Under the pieces are notes generated by a model that ran no database searches, was not told where the DNA came from, and worked only from the letters and a program-made list of their open reading frames with translations. A stretch of 47,469 bases of DNA. Source: Pelargonium nanum (taxonomy: Eukaryota; Streptophyta; Magnoliopsida; Geraniales; Geraniaceae). The stretch lies in NCBI GenBank assembly GCA_036897485.1, contig JAYMTF010000174.1:1-47469 (forward strand), given 5' to 3'. This document shows positions 34,250 to 45,000 of the stretch, in pieces; the first letter of the stretch is position 1; every line of letters begins with the position of its first letter. The position numbers and the translations under genes were made by a program.

Positions 34250-37100
34250 AATTGACTGATAAAATTTTGTAAAATTGGACTACCGCCACATAATTGTCAT
34301 TTCAACAGATGAACAGGAAAAAATTGTCACATCATCATAATTTGACGGCACTATTACGAGTGAATCAGTTTAATACAAAATAGTATAATTTGTTACCAAA
34401 TTAAAGAAGTATAGATAAATTAGATATCAATTGAGAACAAATGCATAGTTGGAGAGACAGAATTAAACAATTCTCCTTAACTAAACAGGAAAATTTTATA
34501 ACTATATTATTATTTTGAAAAATAATTAAAGACCTATAGTCTCATGTGCTAGTCATATAAACTATGACAAATCAACTTCCACACAATATTTTCTATATTA
34601 AATTTGATATATAGGAACATGGACCCTCAAAGCACAGCACATAGGAAGGCTACAACCCAACTAATTTTATTAGAAAACATTTTTTTAAAGTTCCTATTTA
34701 TGAATGTTTCAATAGCTGGTATTGAGTCTTAATCATTTATTCTATCATGCCCCATGTGGATTGCTTGTTCATCAAGTTAAATATTAATTATTTAGCATAC
34801 CTATTTTGATTAATGCTTTTGTTTTTTACTATGTAAAGCAAGAAAGCAAAGTGGAAGAAAGTAGGACATTGTCCACATATATCCCATGTTTTAAAAATTA
34901 TGCTGATGAACATTCGAGTTTTGGGTCGAGTCAGATTGTAGCTATCTCATTTGAATCTGATATAAAATAAGATATTATTTGCATATTTTGAGTTTTATAT
35001 GTAAAATGTGCGGATTATGCGAGTTTGTTCCATCCAACCCGCATTTTCAACAAGATAAATTCATCTTGACTTAAATTTTGGTCGGATCTATTTTATAAGA
35101 TTCAAACGCACTAAAAATGAGGGTCGAATTTCAAGAGCATGCAAATTCAACCACTAGAAAGAACCGATGAGATCAACAGAAGAGGGTCGTTGATATTATC
35201 ACGTTGTGTGGTGCACATTTTTTTTACTCGCATAGATTAGTGTCAGTGAAATTAGGGACAAACTTATCTGACATAGAATGGCGTCATAAAATGGGCTTGG
35301 GTTGGAAGAGTTTAATTCGAAACCGCTCTAAAGGAGGTTTGGGTTTGTTCGGATTGCAAATCGAATCGAGTTTGCGTGTAAAATATGCAGGCTTATGCAA
35401 GTTTGTCTGACCCACATCCACCACAAGGTTATTCTAGTGTGGCAAAAAATTAGTTGGGACTATTTTATGTGACTCGAACTTGCAAAAAAGTGGTTTGGTT
35501 TAGGGCGTTTGAAAAATCAGGTCTAAATTGTCAACTCTAAATTTAAGTGTAGTCGGGTTTTATGTTTAAAAGGCCTAACCTAAATCCGACTTCGAACATG
35601 TGCGAGTTGGGTTTGAAATTTTTATGTGTGAAATCTAAAATGTAAAGTTTTGTCTAATCCGATCTAAAAATTGACAAGGTCTATTTTATCGCTAGTTTAG
35701 CAAACTTTATTATAGGGAAACTAAAAATTATTTGACTCAATTTTTTCCAAATATTATACTCCATAAGATTTTTCTGTTAAAATTAAGAATGTTTTTATAA
35801 TTTGCTTATATTTTTTGCATATTTAATATTTTTCATCCTTATTAGGTGTATCTTACTGTCCACGTGGATTTTTATTTTTATTTTCAAATAAAAACGGCTG
35901 CATTATTTGCCAACTCAGAGACAGATGAAAGAGATTCTGTGATTTATTAACCGTTGGCTTGGCTTGGCTCAGCTGTTCCAAAAAATATTTATTGAATATT
36001 TTCTTATTTTGTAATGAATATAATTTATTGTGTGAGCCTTGTTTTTTTTTTTTCTAAATATGTAAAGGCAAATTTAGACATCTAGTTATTATTACAATTA
36101 AATTGATTCTTTATTTACCATTTTTAGTTCTAATTTGGGTCCCTTCGTGTTCTCAATTAGGGCCACAGAGCGGATTAGATTTCGGTCCCTATCCAAATTG
36201 GAGCAATATGGATAGTTTGAAGATCAAATTAGAATAAAAATAAATATGAGTACTAATTCGAAACAAAATAGATAGTTGAGTGAGTATAATACGATATATT
36301 CATTTATTCTTTCAAATTATTATAATGAATTAATTCATTTTTCACTGTTTTAGCCAAACAATAAGTAGAGAAACAAATCTTAAATTGTAATTAATGTCAT
36401 ATATGATTACCACTAAAACAATATTAATTTATTTATAATTTATGTCTTTCCATATACCAATATTACAAGTATTACTAAATATTGCACAAATGTAAATACA
36501 TATTTGTTTCCTTTATTGTTTAATACTATGCAAGTACTTCATAAATGGAATAAAACAATAGTGCAATGTCACAATCTACTACTAGTCTACTAATTGAATA
36601 TGAAATATACATTTTGTTTCGTGCGTAAAAAAAAACTCAAACAAACAACTAATCTTATATTGAACGTGGAAGTTTCACGCAATTATATTTTTCTACTAAG
36701 AGTAAATTTTATCTGCACAACTATATATGTATTGCAACTTCACACACGCATCCCTCAATTATACATTTTGGTAACCGAGGAATCAAACTGGAAAAAATTA
36801 GAATGTAGACTACATCATTCAAATATACTATTCAGTTCCATATCTGTTTCATCAATAAATTCAACTCTATACTTAAGTGTCAATTAACACCACGCCAACA
36901 AAAATTACCAAAAATATTGTGACTCCGGCTTAATTTAACGGCTCTGGTACATATTAGATCAATTCAAAATAAAGTAGCATAAATTGGAACTAAATTATAA
37001 CAAAACTTAAATTGAATACCAATTCGAAACAAAATGAATAACTACAGGATCAAAATGTAATAACTTTTATATTTTTATGGATAAAAAAAATATAATTGAG
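34250..37100. other. Intergenic DNA upstream of CSI1, no gene recognised
   Basis: Degenerate GGGTT-rich, TIR-family sequence lies at about 34910-35160 and 35280-35700, with a right-end-like AAATTGTCAACTCTAAA at about 35525. Related phrases (AATTCGAAACAAAAT) at about 36256 and 37022 suggest other decayed repeats. No coding frame is credible. Confidence 0.4.
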
Positions 37101-37129
37101 CTGTAGAAGCCGATCCGAGCCGAAGCCGA

Positions 37130-37208
37130 GCCGTGAAAGCTTTAGGCTTTAAATTGTCGGTGTTTAGTGCTTACATCCAGTGGTTGGCTCCGACTGTGAA
37201 CGCCAGAG

Positions 37209-37249
<41 letters not shown>

Positions 37250-37327
37250 TCGTTTCTACGAAATCAATCCATCAGATGCACCGAGGAGCTTCCACATTTC
37301 ACATTCACTGTCTCTGAAGATCGTCAG
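37130..37327 (+). other. Probable CSI1 5' UTR exon
   Basis: A CT-rich leader followed by a good donor (GATCGTCAG then GTCAGC at 37328) is consistent with a first non-coding exon spliced to the acceptor at 38908. The start is uncertain. Just upstream is a GCCGA-type short repeat (37109-37133). Confidence 0.5.
37213..37246 (+). repeat. (TC)17 microsatellite in the CSI1 leader
   Basis: Seventeen uninterrupted TC units. CT tracts in leaders or core promoters of plant genes are common and can affect expression; here it is also a likely length polymorphism. Confidence 0.9.
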
Positions 37328-37479
37328 GTCAGCTTCATCTCCAACTTCTCTCCTCGCATTCATCAACATTTTCGGTTTCTGTTCGATTCCGTGGCTGCGA
37401 TTTTCTCTGCTTTTTTCTTCGATTTTCTGTGATTATTATGTGATTACGAGCTCATTTGTTTGCCTATTGAGCCTTTTGA

Positions 37480-38600
37480 AAATTCAGATGCTAAAGTAGT
37501 GGAGCTGTGATGTCTTGGTTCAGCTGAGAGTTTGAGACTCGATCTGCTCAATTTTGATCCAAATTGTCTTTGTCTTCACTTGATTTGGACCGTTTCTGTA
37601 TTCGGAAATGAATTGCGATTCGTGTTTCCTTCTCTCGCTGCATTGATGAGCATTTTCGTTTTTGTTTGATTGCGATGTTTGTGATTATAAGCTGATTTAC
37701 TTCGATATTCTATTGAACTTTTTGAAATTTTATCTGCTAAAGTAGTGGAGGTGTGATGTCTTTGGTTTTAGCTGAGAGTTCGAGACTCGATCTGTTGTTT
37801 TTTTGTCTTCGTTGCTGCTCAATTTTGATCCAATTGTCATTGTCTTGACTTGATTTGGACAATTTCACTTTTGGCGGTTTGGGAATTGAGAAAAAGGAGA
37901 GGATATGAATTATAATTCTGTGACTGCTGTTTTCTTCAATTTTTGTGATTCCAAGCTGATTTGTTCGAAGTGAGGATGTGGTTTCTTGCTTCAGCTGAGG
38001 CTCGATCTGCTGTTTTATGTATTTGTAGTCGCTCAGTTTTGATCCAATTGGCATTGTCTTGACTTGATTTGGACCGTTTCTGTATTTGGAAATGATTGTG
38101 AATTGCTATTGTGTCTTCGTGTTTCGTTCTCTTGTTGCATTGCATTGATGAACATTTTCGTTGTTTGTTTGATTCTGTGGCTGCGACTTTCTCTGCTGTT
38201 CTCTTGATTTTTGTGATTACAAGATGATTTGTTCACAGCATTTTGTTTTGATATTCTGTTGTGTTTTTTCAAATTTCAGCTGCTAAATCAGTGAAAGTAT
38301 GAAGTCTTAAAACAGCTGAGAGTCTGAGACTCGATCTGTTATTTTGTCTTCATTGCTGCTCAATTTTGATCCAATTGTCATTGTTTTGGCTTGATTTGGA
38401 CTGTTTTAAGTTTTGGCGGTTTTGATTTTTGTGATTACGATTTGTTTCCTTCATTTTGATTCCTTTGAACTTTTTGTAAATTAGCTCAATCTGCTGTTTT
38501 CTGTATTCATAGTCGCTTAATTTTGATCCGATTGTCATTGTCTTGACTTGATGTGGACTGTTTTGCGTTTTGGCGGTTTTTAAATTAAGAAAAAAAATCG
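37480..38600. repeat. About five degenerate tandem units in the CSI1 5' UTR intron
   Basis: The phrase GCTGAGAGTYYGAGACTCGA with TCTG recurs at about 37523, 37771, 37993 (shortened), 38315 and 38483 (only AGCTCAATCTG). Each copy is followed by TCAATTTTGATCCAATTG and then TTGTCTTGACTTGATTTGGA. Spacing varies from 168 to 322 bp. The array fills most of the 1581-bp leader intron (37328-38908). Confidence 0.85.
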
Positions 38601-39004
38601 GAAATGAATTAAGAATCGCTTTCATGTCTTCATTGTGTTTCTTTCCTTGTTCAAAATGAAATGCTCGGATTTTATTTTTGTTCTTGAGGTACTCTATTTT
38701 GTTGGAAATCTAAAAAAATTGGACTAAGGTAACATTTTTGTTTGGAAATGTGATTGAGAGAGACAAGTGATTGATCTGTAGAAGAGTGAAGCAGATTCCT
38801 GATGTGTTGGATTGAATTCTGTTTGGTTGATTTACTTGTGTTTCCTGGAAATTTTTGTTAACACTCATCTGATCTGCTATTTTTTATGCTAAATTTATTT
38901 TTTGGCAGGAGGCTTTGATGTTTTGATTGTGTCTCTGAGTCAGATCTGCGTAGGGGCTGGGATCTGGATTCATTTTATTTATAGAATCTTGAAGTGAAGC
39001 AAAG

Positions 39005-42000
39005 ATGGCGGCTACAATGGATTGGAGGTTCAATGGCAGCAATAATCTAGTATGTCCCTTTCTATATTCCAAGTTCTTATTTTTTATTTCAAATTTTAAT
39101 ATTCTCACTTTTATCTGAAAGTCAAACATCTAAGCAGTGTACTAATCCCAAATATAATAACCTATTGAATATATACAATAACCACCAAGGGTGGGACAGA
39201 GGGGTTGGTTGGATAACTACCATGTACTTCTAATTCCCATACCTGGGGTGGCCTGACTATATTGGTTTTTTACTTATAAATCACCCAGGCCTGGCGTGTC
39301 TCGAGGTTTATTCTGTTGCCTCATAGGAGTTTAAGCTTCCATCATTCAGTGTGGGCATGCAACCATGCAAGTTGTTAGTGCATAATTGCATATTGTATAC
39401 TACAGTCTACTCTGCTCTCTAAATTTAGGGAGTCTTGATACTAGTTTTTTCTTTTCGACAATGGTTAGAGTTCTGAAATTTCTTTCTAATGAAACCGAAA
39501 CAGTTCTTGCGGATGTATTGATTTTCTACAGTATATTTGTAGAAATGAAATAATAGCTATTTTCTAGTAATAGTTTAAAGCAAAGCATTGCCTCATGTTT
39601 CGCGGGTGTGGTCTAAAAGACATCGTTAATGCTATTGATTACTTTCCATACACGTGAAGATTACATTTACCTGCGCAAACATCCTTCATATGTTAGTTAT
39701 GGTAAAAATGTTGGTTATTTTTAAATATAGATCAACGAAACGACAAATCCAATCCTAAACACATCCATCAAATTCAATCGAAAATGGTACTGATTACTTT
39801 CCATATAAAGATTATGCCTCCGCATCTACAAGCATCGTACATCGAGTTGTTTTTAGCTAATTTTTTAATAACAGATCATATACATCATTAGCTTCATTTT
39901 GTGTGTGTTGTAGTCTGAAATGAATCCCTTGATTAAGTTGGATTGGAGCTGAATCTTTGAATGGATGGGTGGTTTGAACTTTGGATTATCATATTGTCCT
40001 TCTGAATCCTTTACTTCACAGTACCGCCAGTTTTTTTCTTTAAACGCTAGCAACTTATTTATCAGTTTTTCTTTGTTTTCGTTCTTGTCATTGCAGGATA
40101 AAAATGTGGACACAAAATTTCAAGATTCAGAGCCCCAAACTCCACGTTCAGTTATGAAGATGGGTTTGAGGTAACTTCAAATAAATAATCTTTGTTTGCT
40201 CTTCAGTTGTGATTTGTAATTATCAGCCACTTTGTCAACTTCTGTTACTTCAATCTTATTTGTTTTAATTGTTGCTTGAGTGTGGGCTTGGGTGTGAGGG
40301 TAAGCCTTGGCGCAAGGATAAGGTTGCTGCCTTGTTACCTTGAGGTCACGGGTTTGAGTTAGTGAAGTGATATTGTGGTGGTCACCGTCGGAGCCTTGGA
40401 GGTTGCCTGAATGGGGTGGGGGTTGGTGAAGTGAAGTTAAGTGCAGGTTGAGGCAGAGACGGAGTCAACACTCATGAGTGAGAGTGACAAAGTGAATTTG
40501 TGAATTTGGACTCCATAGTCTAAATTATTTTAATAAATTTATTGTTTGTTACATTAAATTATTAATCATATTATTAGTTTGGTAATTCAAGTTTTCTGGG
40601 TACATTCACCAATCTAGTAATTTGGGTTTGGGATAATGTGCTCACCCCTGCTGCAGTATTTGGAATAAAACATGTCGAAGAATTGACATACAAATGCATG
40701 TGAGTTTATACTTAAAAGTTCATAAAAAGCTACGGCGTGTCACATGTGCCTATTCCAGAGAAACGAAAAATGTTTTCATAAGATACAGGCTGAATTTTTT
40801 GTAGCTTAAATCAGCACATTCATGAATTTTTTTCCTCTTACGCAAAACTTATCTATACATGCTATGATAATGCTGGAAGGATTTAACAAATGTTGCAAAT
40901 TTGAATAAATGTTAGATGCCAAGTTATATTACTTTTTCTATTTATCATGCTATCTAAATAAATATTCATGATGACCAAATAGAGTTAGCTTCAATACTCC
41001 TGTAATCCTTGATGTTCCATTTATGGTTAGACTTTCATTAGAATTATATGCTGTGTTCTGTTTCTCACTTTGTCCAGTATACTGGCCTCCTAATAATTTA
41101 TCTAGGACTAACTATAATCATGATTTATGGTTTTCTTTGGTTATTCCCCTTTTCTAATTAGAGATTTTTTATTATTATAAATAAATACTAATTTTTGTTT
41201 GGTAAATCTTCAAATTCCTTGCAGAGATCGTACTAGTAGCATGGAGGATCCAGACGGGACATTAGCTAGTGTTGCTCAATGCATTGAGCATTTGCGGCAG
41301 AGTTCTTCGTCTGTTCAAGAGAAGGAACATTCCCTGAGGCAGTTGCTCGAGCTGATTGATACACGCGAAAATGCTTTTAGTGCTGTTGGATCTCACTCTC
41401 AGGCTGTTCCAGTACTTGTTTCTCTTCTCCGATCAGGATCCCTTGGAGTGAAGATTCAGGCTGCTACGGTTCTAGGTTCTCTGTGCAAGGAGAATGAACT
41501 TAGAGTAAAAGTCTTACTTGGGGGATGCATTCCGCCGTTGCTTGGTCTTCTCAAGTCTAGCTCAGCTGAAGGTCAAATTGCAGCTGCCAAGACTATTTAT
41601 GCAGTTTCTCAGGGTGGTGCTAAGGACCATGTTGGATCTAAGATTTTTTCTACTGAGGGAGTTGTGCCAGCGCTGTGGGGGCAGCTAAAAAATGGACATA
41701 AATCTGGGAACCTGGTTGATAGCTTATTAACTGGAGCATTGAAGAACCTCTCCTGCAGCACTGAGGGGTTTTGGTATGCAACAGTACAGGCTGGAGGAGT
41801 TGATATACTTGTTAAGTTGCTTACAACTGGACAATCAAGCACTCAAGCGAATGTGTGCTTTCTTCTTGCATGTATGATGATGGAGGATGCATCTGTTTGT
41901 TCTAAAGTGTTGACTGCAGAGGCTACAAAACAACTTCTAAAGCTATTGGGATCTGGTAATGAAGCTTCTGTCAGAGCAGAAGCTGCAGGAGCTCTTAAAT

Positions 42001-45000
42001 CTCTCTCTGCGCAGTCCAAAGAAGCAAGGCGTGAGATAGCTAATTCAAGTGGTATTCCTGTTTTGATTAATGCCACCATAGCTCCTTCAAAAGAATTCAT
42101 GCAAGGTGAGGATGCCCAGGCATTGCAAGAGAATGCAATGTGTGCTCTTGCCCACATTTCTGGTGGTTTGTCATATGTGATCTCAAGCTTGGGTCAGAGC
42201 CTTGAATCATGCACTTCACCTGCCCAGATTGCTGATACACTAGGGGCTCTGGCTTCAGCTCTTATGATATACGATAATAAAGCAGAATCTACTAGGGCTT
42301 CAGATCCTCTTGCTATAGAACAGACTTTAATTAATCAGTTCAAACCTCGCTTACCATTTCTTGTTCAGGAGCGTACTATAGAAGCCTTGGCTAGTCTGTA
42401 TGGAAATGCCGTTCTATCAACGAAACTGGAAAATTCTGATGCAAAACGCTTGCTGGTTGGGTTGATCACTATGGCTACCAACGAAGTCCAGGATGAGCTT
42501 GTAAGAGCACTTCTAGCACTTTGCAACAATGAAAGCAGTCTATGGCGTGCACTTCAAGGTCGTGAGGGGGTTCAGCTTTTGATCTCTCTTCTTGGGCTTT
42601 CATCAGAACAACAACAAGAATGTGCAGTTGCATTGCTTTGTCTTCTATCTAACGAGAATGATGAAAGTAAATGGGCTATCACTGCTGCTGGTGGCATACC
42701 TCCACTTGTTCAAATTCTGGAGACCGGGTCGGTTAAAGCTAAGGAGGATTCAGCTACAATTCTTCGGAACCTATGCAACCACAGTGAAGACATACGTAAA
42801 TGTGTTGAAAGCGCTGATGCTGTTCCTGCTCTATTATGGCTCCTGAAGAATGGAAGCCCAAACGGGAAAGAAATTGCAGCAAAAACACTGAACCATTTGA
42901 TCCATAAATCTGACACCGCAACCATCAGCCAACTCACTGCACTATTAACCAGCGATCTACCTGAATCCAAAATCTATGTTTTGGATGCTCTAAAAAGTTT
43001 GCTTTCGGTTGCCCCCATCAATGATATACTTCGTGAAGGTAGTGCTGCAAATGATGCTATAGAGACAATGATTAAAATACTGAGCTCCACCAAAGAGGAA
43101 ACTCAGGCCAAGTCTGCTTCAGCTCTAGCTGGGATCTTTGATGTCAGGAAGGACTTGCGTGAAAGTAGCATTGCGGTTAAAACACTCGGCTCAGTCATGA
43201 AGATGCTAAGTGTGGAATCTGATAACATTTTAGTAGAGTCCTCACGCTGTCTTTCTGCAATATTTCTTTCAATTAAAGAAAACAGAGATGTGGCTGCGCT
43301 TGCTAGAGATGCATTGTCTTCTTTAATTATGCTAGCTAAGTCTTCTGTTCTAGAAGTTGCAGAACAGGCAACCTGTGCTCTGGCAAATCTTATATTGGAC
43401 GTTGAAGTTTCAGAAAAAGCTGTTGCTGAAGAAATAATCATGCCTGCCACTAGGGTTTTGCGTGAAGGAACAGTAGCTGGGAAGACCCTTGCTGCAGCAG
43501 CAATTGCCCGCTTGCTCCATTCTCGGAAAATTGATCATGATTTGACTGATTGCATAAACCGTGCTGGAACTGTTCTTGCACTGGTCTCTTTTCTTGAATC
43601 TGCTAATAGTGGAACTGTTGCCACAGCAGAGGCGCTAAATGCTCTTGCTATTTTGTCGAGATCAGAAGCAGCTAGCGGGCAAATGAGACCTGCTTGGGCT
43701 GTTCTAGCTGAATTTCCAAAAAGCATAATCCCAATAGTTTTATCTTTGGCCGAGGCAACGCCGTCATTGCAGGATAAGGCTATTGAAATATTGTCACGAC
43801 TTTGCCGAGATCAGCCTATTGTCTTAGGAGACGCTGTTGCTTGCGCCTCTGAATGTATCACATCAATTGCCAGGAGGTTGATCAATTCCACAAACCTAAA
43901 GGTCAAGGTTGGGGGAGCTGCACTCATTGCTTGTGCTGCAAAAGTTAATCACCAGAGAGTGGTTGAAGATCTCAATCAATCAAACTCATGCACCTATCTT
44001 ATTCAATCTCTTGTTGCAATGCTTAGTTCCACACTGTCTACAGATATAGGAGACCAGGGCAATGATGACATGGAGGCCATTAGCATTGACAGACATGTTA
44101 AAGAAGAAGCCAGCAATGGCGATTCTCGTACAGGCACGTCCGTTATTTATGGAGTCAATTTAGCAACATGGCTACTCTGTGTTCTTGCATGCCATGATGA
44201 GAAGAGTAAATCTGTGATCATGGAGGCTGGAGCACTTGAAGTCCTCACAGAAAAAGTTTCGCATTTCTTTTCCCATGCCCAGGTTTTAACTTTATTCTTC
44301 CAAATTTTATTTATTTCTTTATTTATTTCCCTTCGAAAATATTATTATGTATCTAGTGCTTGACAAATTCTTAGATTTGCAGGCTACTTAATATTTTTAC
44401 AGCTCATCTTTTTACTCTTTGCTACTTTGCAATCTCCTTTTTCAGAATACTCATTCTGTAATTTAACCATTTTTATGCTGTCCTCTTATAACCTGTATAG
44501 ATTGATGATAAAGAAGACAGCAGCATTTGGATTTGTGCTTTACTGCTTGCAATTTTGTTTCAAGATAGAGACATCATACGAGCACACGCAACCATGAAAT
44601 CCATACCTGTACTTGCAAATTTATTAAAATCGGAGGAGTCGGCAAACAGATATTTTGCTGCTCAAACAATGGCAAGTCTTGTCTGTAATGGTAGCCGAGG
44701 AACTCTATTGTCTGTTGCGAATTCTGGGGCTGCAGGTGGGCTTATTTCCTTGCTTGGTTGTGCTGATGTTGATATATACGATCTTCTGGAATTGTCAGAG
44801 GAGTTTGCTTTGGTGCGATATCCAGAGCAAGTTGCCCTTGAGAGGTTGTTTCGAGTAGATGACATAAGGACTGGTGCCACTTCCCGCAAAGCAATTCCTG
44901 CCCTAGTTGATCTACTGAAACCAATTCCAGATCGTCCGGGGGCACCGTTTCTAGCTCTTGGGTTTTTGACTCAACTTGCAAAAGACTGCCCACCAAATAA

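Noticed and set aside
35204..35410. 68-codon plus-strand frame upstream of CSI1
   Set aside because: It coincides with degenerate GGGTT-rich repeat sequence and resembles no protein.
41609..43726. Several minus-strand frames of 60-115 codons
   Set aside because: They are antisense shadows of the CSI1 armadillo exon.
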